64,000 nucleotides of DNA from positions 3,782,001 through 3,846,000 of the forward strand of contig VRMN01000001.1 in NCBI GenBank assembly GCA_008690995.1, written 5' to 3'. Origin of the DNA: Porphyridium purpureum (taxonomy: Eukaryota; Rhodophyta; Bangiophyceae; Porphyridiales; Porphyridiaceae). A model generated the notes under the pieces. That model was not told where the DNA came from. It made no database searches and worked only from the letters and a program-made list of their open reading frames with translations. Shown here one piece after another: positions 48,649 to 57,292 of this stretch (position 1 is its first letter; each line of letters begins with the position of its first letter). Made by a program: the position numbers and the translations under genes.

Positions 48649-49489
48649 GGAGCTGGAAGTGCGCATGGAGAAACGTGATGTACATACGACGTAGATGATT
48701 GCTGGTGGCCGAATCGCAGCGACAACCTGTACGTAACCACTCTAGGATGTGCTTGTCGTGATGGACTGCGGGCCAGTCGTATGTATGTCGCGGTACCGTT
48801 CCCCTTTTTACTTAACGCGTGTGCGGCGCGTAGCTCACCGCAGCAACGTGGGCAGAATCGATGCGGTCGCGGCAAACACTGTACAGGTTGAGGGCGCGCG
48901 TGGGGAGCTGAAACTCTTTCGGCTGGTTCTTGTACCGGTGCACGAGCCATTCTTTGTGCGTATCCTGCTAAATTTTGACTGACGCGCAACGACTTCATAC
49001 GTGCTGTGAGGTGACCGATCTTGTCCCATGTACACGAACAACCCTTACTTGTGAAAGAACATGCCAATGTCACGATGCGCCGTTGGTAGCTGTTCAAGGC
49101 GGATGCAACCCTGTTTTCGCATGTTGCTTTTTGTGGTGACAGGATGCGAACAAGAGGAGCTCTCGGTTCTAGCCGAGTGCGCAACTTGATGCGCAAAATG
49201 GTTGCTCTATCGCGGACACTGCGCTTGTACACGCGTGCTCGCACCGGCAGAAATAGATGTTCGCGTGCTAGGCAGTAGCAAGGCAGATTCGGCATGCTCT
49301 TCAGAATTGCACAGTACGCCACGCTTGTGCAGTATTGTTCATGGAGTATACGCGTTTGAAACACACAGCCGGCGTCGCGTCTGCTGTTCTGCGGCTTGAG
49401 GACTCGTACTGAAGCTGCTGGGGCACTGCACGGCAAAGCGAAGGGCACCTGTCGTCATTGGAATCGCAGACACAATTCGACGCGCTGAT
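48649..49489. other. gene-free stretch flanking the transposon relic
   Basis: Only short frames. The antisense extension of the RNASEH2C frame covers most of it by chance. Nothing recognisable on either strand. Confidence 0.4.
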
Positions 49490-50847
49490 GTGAAGGGTGA
49501 GGGTGGTGGGTGCGGCGGTGCTAAACCGAACGCAAAGGACTCGAAACTTGGCAGCGCAGGCAAAAAGAGAGCCTCTACGGCGCTTGCCGCGTACTCTGCG
49601 GCGTCATCGCGCGACACTCGCGAGTTGGTTACGGGGCAACACAATCGCAAAGACGCAGTAACAGAGCTCATTGTGAACCACTTTGTGCATGGTATGGCCG
49701 CTCGCGTACAGGACAGTACGCTTTCCCTGCACGAGCCCGAACTGGTTTTGGTTAAATGCGGCCAGAAGATTAACATGATCTGTGTTTATGCGCGCGTGCT
49801 CTTGAACAAATACGTATCAAAAATGAGCTCAGATTCTGAGTCACTCCGTCTGACTTTGACAACACCCTTCAATTTCAACTGCAAATTTCACAAGTCTGCG
49901 TTTGGGCGAGAATTCTCGGGAGCGGCCACGTGATTGCAAATATCAAAACTGATACAGTGGTTGCAGGTAGCATGCAAACCAACAACAAGTTGCGACCGAT
50001 GAGGATAAAACGCAGGGCCAAGGTTTCTAGAAGAAGACCTTGTTCGCCTCGAACGTCTCCCGACGGCGCTTCCAACGCAAATGCAAACATCGTGTCCCGC
50101 AATGCCGAAAAGGAGCGCCACGCGTAGGATGCGCTCACAAAGGTGCGCGGAAGTCGCGCACAAGGCCTTGGAGCAGGCGGTGCTGCGCCAACGAATAGCG
50201 GTGCGACAGTTGGAACAGCGAGTGAAGCCGAACCTATCCGGCAGCGTCCTTTGGCGAAGCAATGCTCAACGAGCAAGGCGAATATCCGGAAGGAAGTGAT
50301 GTCTTTCTGGACCGAGTAAACTAAGACACTGTCAACGTTTTCTATCTGGTCGCCAATCGTCACCGTGCCAACATAAACTTATGTGCGGGCGGCTTGTTTT
50401 GCCCATGTACCAGGTTGACCTGGTTTCGTGTGCCACGTCGGGAAACAGTGACCTGCTCGGGCCTCACGATTTCTTCGTCAATTATGTCGTCACTGTGCCC
50501 ACTAATATCGACCAGTGAAGAGATTCCAGAGCTAGGGATGAAGCCGGCAGGGCTCTTAGACCTTTCGCGCGAGAAAGACCTACGGGCAGCACAGAAGCAG
50601 CTGACTGCAGCTGTGAACCAAGTTTGAAGTCACCATCAAGCTCGTGCGCCAGGTGATCCATTAGCGGTTGTCTCAACTGTTTAGTGCCACTCGGAGGATA
50701 CACAAGCAGTACATTCAGCTTTCGACGGGTCCAGAGGCTCGCGCAAGCCTGTCTTGCGGATTCGAGGCCGTGAAGTGGGTACACTTCCAGGCGATCATCA
50801 AGGATAATGCGCTCGCTCCCGAGAACCAACTCCAACGTGCCGCGCAA
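49490..50847 (+). mobile_element. possible N-terminal part of the Fanzor/TnpB-like relic
   Basis: It lies directly upstream of, and on the same strand as, the recognisable nuclease blocks. An open stretch at 49490-49933 encodes 147 residues with helical content (RKDAVTELIVNHFVHGM), which could be the degenerate N-terminal part, and 50668-50847 leads straight into the RuvC-I block. The middle is broken into short frames. Assignment to the element is by position only; no end repeats were found. Confidence 0.3.
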
Positions 50848-51322
50848 CTGCGTATCGTTGCATTAGACCCAGGTGTCCGTTCTTTTGACCCACTGTTCAA
50901 CCCGGCCCGGAACCGCTCGCTGTTGGTCAGTGTCCGCGACAAGAGCCGCATTTCTCGTCTGTGCCTTTGCTCCGACAAGTTGGTTGGAGTACCAAGCGGC
51001 AAATTATGATAATACGCGTCTTCGCCTTGCGCTGTGCCATACTTCATGTCGTGCTCGTGAACACCTGCGCAAGTTGGTGGATGACGTCAAAAAGCAGCTC
51101 GCTCGATCTCGTGCGCGCGAGTACGACCTTACGATGTCGCCAACGTTCCAGGAGTCCAAGACGGCGCGCGGCCGTAACCCCAAAGTCTTGTGCAAGACTG
51201 CGCAAGAGATGATCTCCAGGAGGCTGAGGCTGTCTCAGACTTTGCTTGCGTCCATGGCACACTATCACGGATCTAGCTGGATACTCGTTAGTGAGGCATT
51301 TACCTCCACAATATATGGCTGA
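50848..51322 (+). mobile_element. Fanzor/TnpB-like nuclease relic, RuvC core
   Basis: Two blocks of an OrfB/TnpB/Fanzor-type RNA-guided nuclease lie in adjacent frames. Block A (50848-50990) reads LRIVALDPGVRSFDPLFNP and then DKSRISRLCLCSDKL, the RuvC-I region with its DPGVR aspartate. Block B (51055-51322) reads HLRKLVDDVKKQLARSRAREYD, SPTFQES, CKTAQEM and SWILVSEAFTSTIYG, matching the family's V-R-N-L-V-D-E bridge region, the P-x-F-E RuvC-II site (here Q in place of E) and the S-E-A-Y-T-S-K-T-C-G start of the zinc finger (here Tyr in place of Cys). A frame change, a lost catalytic residue and a lost zinc ligand show it is dead. It is a DNA-transposon-type relic (IS607/Fanzor kin). Confidence 0.72.
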
Positions 51323-52092
51323 CAATTCTCTTCTTTCCCCTCTTGGATGAATTGACGATCGGGGTGACCCGTGGATCCTGTCCAAGGGCTGAAATTCAAA
51401 TTGAAGATACGTGATAAGACGTCGCAACACAATATGTGTTGAAACTTTTGATCTTCTTCACCTTGTCCCGCTTCTCTTCCAGCTTTTGTAGCTTGGCAAA
51501 AGGTTCTCGACCGCTTACGGCCCTATGCTCGCGAATATTCACAACGGTCCAACGCCTCGCCCAGACGCAGCGATTCCTTGGGTGCGCCGTCTTCGAAATT
51601 CACACGGCTTCGGACTCGCGTTCCTTCGCCTGACGCGCCACTAGTTTTTTTGCCGACCTCAATGGCAACCGTCAGCCGGCATCTCGAGCGTATCTTTTTC
51701 GCATGCGTCACTCTCAATGCGTTGTGAACGGCGATGTGCTGGGGCATTGCAAGCTCAAGTGACATAGGCTTAAAAACACTTCTTCTCCCTGCTGCGACTT
51801 GTGTCACAAGTCGTACACTTTTCAACTAGACCCAAAACTTTCCTTGTATGCCAGACGACGGCTTTTACCGCCACTCGTCCTCACCTGACCGGCCGCGGCT
51901 CCGGTAGTTCATGGGGAGCAGCAAGCGGCCGCTCACAGCGGCTATTCCCTTACACAACGATGAACGCCGTGGAAAACACGTTCTTCAACGCGCACATCGG
52001 GGCTACACCTGAGTCTTCGATCCAAGACAATTTTGCAGTCTCCATGACCAGATATCCCCGAAGACAAATGTGCAGCGCCTGAGCGACAGACA
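51323..52092. other. spacer between two relic blocks
   Basis: 0.77 kb without a recognisable gene, separating the RuvC core from the C-terminal block. It may be an insertion into the relic or DNA between two separate relics. Overlapping short frames occur on both strands. Confidence 0.4.
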
Positions 52093-52215
52093 CTGCAAGA
52101 CTCGGCGGCGTCGATGTGTTTACGCGTTTCTCCGAGGAGTGCGGTGCGGCCATGGACCGCAACATCAATCGCGCGAAGAAGATTTTCGAGCGCAGCCGTG
52201 AAGCGCCGGGGATTG
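52093..52215 (+). mobile_element. Fanzor/TnpB C-terminal zinc-finger / RuvC-III block
   Basis: In the frame of 52113 the sequence reads LGGVDVFTRFSEECGAAM followed by DRNINRAKKIFERS. This matches the family's C-terminal L-G-G-S-x-x-F-x-C-P-x-C-G-x-x-x-D-R-D-x-N-G-A-x-N-I block, with the RuvC-III aspartate kept and one zinc cysteine replaced. The same DNA in the next frame encodes the start of the first MTG1-like GTPase. Confidence 0.65.
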
Positions 52216-53445
52216 CGGTCTCAAGGATTGGGGCCTCAACTCTCTGGTGGAATCCAGGGTACGCTGCCTTGGGACACCACCGGGTTTGAACTCAGATCTG
52301 GCGACAGGGCTCTGGCGTCCGCAAAGCTGGGACTCAGTGCCGGCTTCGATGGAATATGCGCAGCTCGACGGCCTCAGCGAATATTTCGCGAGATACATTC
52401 CCGCGACTTCGTTTGTGTAGGCCCGAATTCACGAGCAGCGAGTACAAGCCCACAAGTTCACGTGCAGCACAATGGGGATGTTGCAGACGCTGACTTGACA
52501 TTCCCAGAATGGAGGAGTTCGGTGAGGTCGTGGAAGCGCAAGGTAGAAGTCGCCAGCGTGCGATGGAATGACTATAAAATGGCGCTGGCGAGGAACCATA
52601 TTCAAGGTTTGTCCAGTGCCAAAGTGCTGCTGGAAATCCGTGACGCACGGATTCCGCGGTGCTCGGCGCACCCAATGTTCGAGCTATGGAAATCAAAGAT
52701 GCAGCTGGATCATGTTCTAGTCTACACACACACCGATTTGCTTCCACCAGACCAACTGCAACAGCTACGGAGATGGACACAGCAGAACATCACGATTGCG
52801 GACAATATTTTTTTGAAGGACCTTTCAGACTTTGAAACTCAGCCAAAGGAGAGGTATGCTGACATGGCCGAGCGTCTTCGGTATCTTCTGATGCACGGTG
52901 GCGCTGAGAATATCGACGGCACGTTGGAGCGTCGGGCAATTGTTTGCGGCATTCCAAATGTCGGCAAGAGCAGTGTCATTCATGTTTTGCTAAAGGATCA
53001 TGCCAAGGAGTTGAAGAAGAAGGGCTTGTACCGGGTGCCGCGTGTAGCGAACATCGCTGGAAAGACCAAATGGCTTGAGGAACATTGGTTCAGTTTGAAG
53101 CCTACGCTCGTCCTTCTCGATACGCCGGGTATGTTTGTCCCCCCCAAAGTGCTTGAAGCGGACCCAGAGGCATACTACAAGCTGGCCATTACGGGCAAGA
53201 TAAACAACAGTGAGGTTCAAGATCATCGAGATGCTCTCGAGTACCTTCTGTATCGACTCAATCGAGCGCGTCTTTTCCAATACGTCAAGGTCTTTGGGAT
53301 GCAAAAGCCAACAGACAACTTGGACGAATTCATCAAGGCGTCGAAATATCCGCGAGCACGTGCAGCATTGCCACCCGTAATTCTCCGATTCCTTGCTGGT
53401 GACTTTGGAAGACTTTGTCTCGATGATATTGAGACTCCTCTGTGA
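52114..53445 (+). CDS. MTG1/YlqF-type circularly permuted GTPase, copy 1
   Basis: A 443-residue protein. The N-terminus (MCLRVSPRSAVRPWTATSIA, then RRRFSSAAVKRR) looks like a mitochondrial presequence. A family-specific FPEWRSSVRSW block (~130) is followed by IRDARIPRCSAHPMF, a G4-position YTHTDLL (~202), G1 GIPNVGKSSVIHVL (~278), a G2-like ANIAGKT and G3 LLDTPGMF (~335). It ends with YLLYRLNRARLF and LGxLCLDDIE-type helices. MTG1/RbgA GTPases act in assembly of the large ribosomal subunit, in mitochondria for MTG1. The canonical G4 NKxD is replaced by THTD. It is the first of four tandem paralogues on the same strand, and its 5' coding DNA overlaps a Fanzor/TnpB zinc-finger block in another frame. 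A downstream start is possible. Confidence 0.82.
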   Translation: MCLRVSPRSAVRPWTATSIARRRFSSAAVKRRGLRSQGLGPQLSGGIQGTLPWDTTGFELRSGDRALASAKLGLSAGFDGICAARRPQRIFREIHSRDFVCVGPNSRAASTSPQVHVQHNGDVADADLTFPEWRSSVRSWKRKVEVASVRWNDYKMALARNHIQGLSSAKVLLEIRDARIPRCSAHPMFELWKSKMQLDHVLVYTHTDLLPPDQLQQLRRWTQQNITIADNIFLKDLSDFETQPKERYADMAERLRYLLMHGGAENIDGTLERRAIVCGIPNVGKSSVIHVLLKDHAKELKKKGLYRVPRVANIAGKTKWLEEHWFSLKPTLVLLDTPGMFVPPKVLEADPEAYYKLAITGKINNSEVQDHRDALEYLLYRLNRARLFQYVKVFGMQKPTDNLDEFIKASKYPRARAALPPVILRFLAGDFGRLCLDDIETPL

Positions 53446-53823
53446 CCGAAGAGTCTCCTGCGGCTCCTGCGCAAGGTCACCATAGACATCCGTCAGGCAG
53501 CCATGCTGTACATGGCGCGCAACACCGGAGGCTCACATAAAGAAAGGATTAAGGTGCTTCCCAACTCGAAGCGCTTCATCACCGGATTGCTCCAAAAGTA
53601 AAAGTATCGAAGGCTGAAGTGCGTGGACAAGATCGCCGTCCTTGGTTGGGAGCGGGGGAAACGATTGGCGAGTGAGCGCATTTGATCGTCTCGAAGCTGC
53701 GGTTCCCGATTACTGTGTACGCATTACAGGTGCCTGCCGGAAGGTGCATCAAACGCAAGCAAATCTCGCATTCGCAGTGACCCGAGTGGCATTTGGAGGG
53801 ATGAGGTCACGGACCTGGCTCTG
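53446..53823. other. 378 bp spacer between GTPase copies 1 and 2
   Basis: No recognised gene. A short plus-strand stretch at 53453-53601 reads RQAAMLYMARNTGGSHKER and continues to a stop; it looks protein-like but is too short to place. It should contain the 3' end of copy 1 and the copy 2 promoter. Confidence 0.4.
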
Positions 53824-55239
53824 ATGATACGAGTGCGACGGAACGTTGTGTCGACTATGCTGAGACGCATCTCAGTTGCCCGCGAACAATTAAGTGGGTT
53901 GACGTCGTGGTCGCTGCTTGAGCGAAGTTTTTGCTCAGATGGGGAAAAGCGCGTCCATGGCAGGCAGTATTGGTGCGCTTCCGAACATTCACACAGGAAG
54001 GCAGATCCGCACGCAAAGGTTGACGGTCGGGGCATTCACACTGGAGAGCCGACGGATGAAAATGTGGAGCCTTCAGCAGATACAGGGGCCGGGTACCGAA
54101 TAACGATGCCTGCTCATCACAACAAACCCAAAGCGGCAAAATGGTCGAAGAAAAAGCCAACGAAGCAAGGAAATGGAAAGAACACTGAGCAGACTCGGGC
54201 TCCTGACTCTTTGAAGTCGAGTGAAGATGCGCCTAGTTCTCAAGCAAAGTTCATCGACTGGAAAAGTGCGGTCAATGGGTGGACAAAGGATCCGCCTCGC
54301 ATACCGCGCATGCGAGGACCGCATTACTCGCCTTTGAGTCCCTTCGAGACAGTGCGCGTTGTAGAAGAGCTCAAGAGTGTGAAAGTTTTGATTGAAGTGC
54401 GTGACGCGCGAATTCCGCGCTGCTCTGCGCACCCACTGTTTGAAAGGTGGGTACAACGTATGAAATTGGAACGCGTCGTGGTGTACACGCATGCCGACTT
54501 GCTTTCGGATCGCGACTTGGGCCAGCTGCGCACATGGACCAAGGATCACGTTACCCGAAGCACGAACGTGTTTTTCAAAAACCTGTCAAAAGTCAAGTCT
54601 CAGACAGTCAGGATGCATCGGGACATCAGTCAGCGCGTGACATCGCTCTTGATGGAAAGCTGTGAGCTGAAGCCTGACGTAATCGGATATGCGCGCGCCC
54701 TGGTGTGTGGGATTCCAAATGTCGGCAAAAGCAGTCTGATCTATATCTTGGTGAAGGAGGTTATCAAAAAGCAAAGAAAGAAGGGCTTGTACCACGCGCC
54801 CAAGGTGGAAAACGTGGCCGGCAAGACAGTATCCGTACGTGACTATGTCCTGAATGCGAAGCCGTTGTTGAAGCTTGTGGACACGCCGGGTCTAGTCTTT
54901 CCACGCAGCGACCCTGATCCAGAAATATACTACAAGCTGGCTTTGACAGGAAAAGTGAACATCCGAGATTTCTGGGATCCTCGAGACGTGCTGGAGTATC
55001 TGCTGTACCGTCTCAATCGAGCGCGCCTGTTCAACTATGTGAGCCTCTTCGGTTTGTATGAACCAACAGATGATGTCGACGCCTTTATTGAAGCCGCCAA
55101 GTATGCAAGAGCACGTGCGGCGATCGCGCCAATTCTGTACAAGTTTAACCAGGGCGTCTTGGGCAAGCTGTGTCTCGATGACATTGAAAGTCCGCCAGAC
55201 GCACCATCGCCGACAAGCCCTGATGGCGTAAACCATTAA
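53824..55239 (+). CDS. MTG1/YlqF-type circularly permuted GTPase, copy 2
   Basis: 471 residues. The N-terminus MIRVRRNVVSTMLRRISVAR, followed by LLERSFCSDG, is a textbook mitochondrial presequence. A Lys-rich linker (KAAKWSKKKPTKQGNGK) precedes the core: DWKSAVNGWTK, VRDARIPRCSAHPLFERW, G4-position YTHADLL (~219), G1 GIPNVGKSSLIYIL (~295), G2-like ENVAGKT and G3 LVDTPGLVF (~352), then YLLYRLNRARLFNY and LGKLCLDDIESP. Compared with the other copies it lacks the VRWW motif and has a longer insert before the VLIEVRDAR strand. Its G3 continues with LVFP in place of MFxP. The role is inferred as mitoribosome large-subunit assembly, possibly specialised. Confidence 0.83.
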   Translation: MIRVRRNVVSTMLRRISVAREQLSGLTSWSLLERSFCSDGEKRVHGRQYWCASEHSHRKADPHAKVDGRGIHTGEPTDENVEPSADTGAGYRITMPAHHNKPKAAKWSKKKPTKQGNGKNTEQTRAPDSLKSSEDAPSSQAKFIDWKSAVNGWTKDPPRIPRMRGPHYSPLSPFETVRVVEELKSVKVLIEVRDARIPRCSAHPLFERWVQRMKLERVVVYTHADLLSDRDLGQLRTWTKDHVTRSTNVFFKNLSKVKSQTVRMHRDISQRVTSLLMESCELKPDVIGYARALVCGIPNVGKSSLIYILVKEVIKKQRKKGLYHAPKVENVAGKTVSVRDYVLNAKPLLKLVDTPGLVFPRSDPDPEIYYKLALTGKVNIRDFWDPRDVLEYLLYRLNRARLFNYVSLFGLYEPTDDVDAFIEAAKYARARAAIAPILYKFNQGVLGKLCLDDIESPPDAPSPTSPDGVNH

Positions 55240-55259
55240 AACCGTTTAAACCATTAATG
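55231..55259. repeat. AACCATTAA / CCGTTTAAACC motif at the copy 2 3' end
   Basis: aaccattaa occurs twice around accgtttaaa, overlapping the copy 2 stop. Similar strings occur in other intergenic stretches, for example 18761-18774 and 62578-62592. Confidence 0.45.
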
Positions 55260-55436
55260 ATCTGTATAGTAAAAGGTGCTTGTTTTTATATGAAGCGTCG
55301 AGATGTGTCGAACGGACGGAGGCGGAGTGGGCGAGAAGGGCAGCAGCGGCGCACGCGTCAGCAGCAGCAGCAGCTTTAGGAGCAGCCAGGGGCATTGACA
55401 TCGACGACGACGACGACGACGAGGATTCAGCTTACG

Positions 55437-56828
55437 ATGCGCGCCTTGCACGAACGCACACTGCAGAGTGTGCGTTCAGTGACCAGCGCGTTCGCTGCCG
55501 GGTGTCTGCAATGTATTCGTGGTGTTCAGGTGCAGGACCGGACGCGCGCTTGGTTGTCAATGCGCGAGACTTTAAACTTGCAGACGGCTGTTCGCGGTAT
55601 ATGCTCGTCAGCGCGATGGAATCAGTGTGCGGGGACAAACCCACCAGAGGTAGCGGACAAGGCCGCAGGTGATGACAAGGCAACGCCAGCAGGCTCGCAG
55701 AAGGAACAGGTGTCCGGGGCAAACGAAGACAAACCGTCGAAGCCTGATCCGTACAAGTTTGAATCGCTTTCACACCGCGATCCTTTCCCAAATTGGAAAT
55801 CGTCGGTGGAAAAGTGGACAAAACGTGAGAGCGGTGTTCGCTGGTGGGATCGGCACATGTCACAAGGAGCTCAAAACGTAGAAGCCATCACAGCGGCTTC
55901 GGTGCTGGTTGAGATTCGTGATGCACGAATTCCGCGTACTTCTGTGCACCCGCTTTTTGAAAAGTGGAGAATGGAGAGGGGCATGGATCACGTTGTTGTC
56001 TACACGCATTCCGACCTACTTCAGAAGCATGAGCTTGCGCAGCTGAAGAAGTGGTCGGCCGAGTACGTGGCGCCGCCGGAAAACACTTTTTTTAAAGATG
56101 TATCCGAATACAAGAACCAGAAGAGAAAGAATTTCCATGATTTGATTGACCAAATTGGCTTTCTCATGTTGCACGGTGCGAGCAGATTCAAGGGCGCAGG
56201 GATGACAAAGGCCATCGTCTGTGGGATTCCAAACGTGGGAAAGAGCAGTCTGATTTACATTTTGACCAAAGATCTGACCAAGGAAGTGAAGAAGAAGAAA
56301 TTGTATCACGCCCCAAAGATAGAGAACGTTGCTGGTAAGACGCGAGTGCTGAAGCAACACTGGCTGAACGTTGATCCGAATTTGATGATGGTCGATACGC
56401 CAGGTATGTTTCTTCCTCCACTGACGCTGGAACGAAATCCAGAAGCGTACTACAAGTTGGCGATCACATGGAAACTGAACAGTGGTTCCTTGAACAACCA
56501 CCGCGACGTGCTGCAGTATCTTCTGTACCGCTTGAACCGTGCTCGTTTGTTTGACTATGTCAAATTTTATAAGATGACAGAGCCAACCGATGATGTGAAC
56601 CTATTCATCAAGTCTGCGCACCCGCGAACACCGACTCCGAAGGCAGCGCTGCAGCCGATACTCGGTCATTTTCTTTTCGGCTCACTCGGGAAGCTTTGCC
56701 TGGATGATATCGAAAGCCCCTTGCCAAAAATGCTACTGAACGACTGCCACTATGTCATGAATCGTCTGAGAGGGGATCCTTGGACGGAGAAGGTTTCGTA
56801 CATTAACGTCTTCAACCCCTTCAGTTAA
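55437..56828 (+). CDS. MTG1/YlqF-type circularly permuted GTPase, copy 3
   Basis: 463 residues from the first ATG (the open frame runs 14 codons further up from TTG through a GAC repeat). The N-terminus MRALHERTLQSVRSVTSAFA is presequence-like. The core has FPNWKSSVEKWTK, VRWWDRHM, EIRDARIPRTSVHPLFEKW, G4-position YTHSDLL (~186), G1 GIPNVGKSSLIYIL (~262), G2-like ENVAGKT and G3 MVDTPGMFLPP (~319). The end shows YLLYRLNRARLFDY, EPTDDV and LGKLCLDDIESPLP, plus a 35-residue tail not shared with copies 1 and 2. In DARIPR-T-SVHP a Thr replaces the Cys of the other three copies. Confidence 0.83.
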   Translation: MRALHERTLQSVRSVTSAFAAGCLQCIRGVQVQDRTRAWLSMRETLNLQTAVRGICSSARWNQCAGTNPPEVADKAAGDDKATPAGSQKEQVSGANEDKPSKPDPYKFESLSHRDPFPNWKSSVEKWTKRESGVRWWDRHMSQGAQNVEAITAASVLVEIRDARIPRTSVHPLFEKWRMERGMDHVVVYTHSDLLQKHELAQLKKWSAEYVAPPENTFFKDVSEYKNQKRKNFHDLIDQIGFLMLHGASRFKGAGMTKAIVCGIPNVGKSSLIYILTKDLTKEVKKKKLYHAPKIENVAGKTRVLKQHWLNVDPNLMMVDTPGMFLPPLTLERNPEAYYKLAITWKLNSGSLNNHRDVLQYLLYRLNRARLFDYVKFYKMTEPTDDVNLFIKSAHPRTPTPKAALQPILGHFLFGSLGKLCLDDIESPLPKMLLNDCHYVMNRLRGDPWTEKVSYINVFNPFS

Positions 56829-57292
56829 GGTTCCGCAATGCCGGCTTCTGTATCATTTCGCAGGTTCCGCTCAGCTTGCGACCTCCAGCTCTTTCATAGC
56901 GGCATTTATGGGAACAACGTACGGTCGTTCCAAGCATCCATATCATGAGGAGCCCACGGTCCATCTCTACGCATGATAGCATCTCTTGTTCTGCGATGGA
57001 CAGGTTTCACATTTGAATCCCGTCGAGTCGTGCACGCAAGCATGATACGAGATGACATGATGGATTGTTCTGATGTGTCACGCGAGCAGCTGGTGTCGAG
57101 TTCACCTGATGAACTGCGCGCGGCAGTGCGTAGCCTTCACGTCGGATCGCGCCGGACACGAGGCACCTAGTCGATTGCACACGAAACATGTTCGATTAAA
57201 ACACTGTCATTTTCAAATTTCATTGCGACTTGCTTCCGCGGCTGCACACGCGTGGCGGCGAGCGCGGTGGGAGAGAAGCAACCAAGAACAAC
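56829..57292. other. 464 bp spacer between GTPase copies 3 and 4
   Basis: No recognised gene; short frames only. It includes ATGATATGA-rich DNA near 57040 and a ttaaaacactgt string at 57196, also found at 42751. Confidence 0.4.

Noticed and set aside
48090-49448. Upstream part of the 628-codon minus frame containing RNASEH2C
   Set aside because: It is antisense to a clear DnaJ-zinc-finger gene, Arg/Ser/His-rich and without motifs. RNASEH2C similarity begins at the ATG at 48089.
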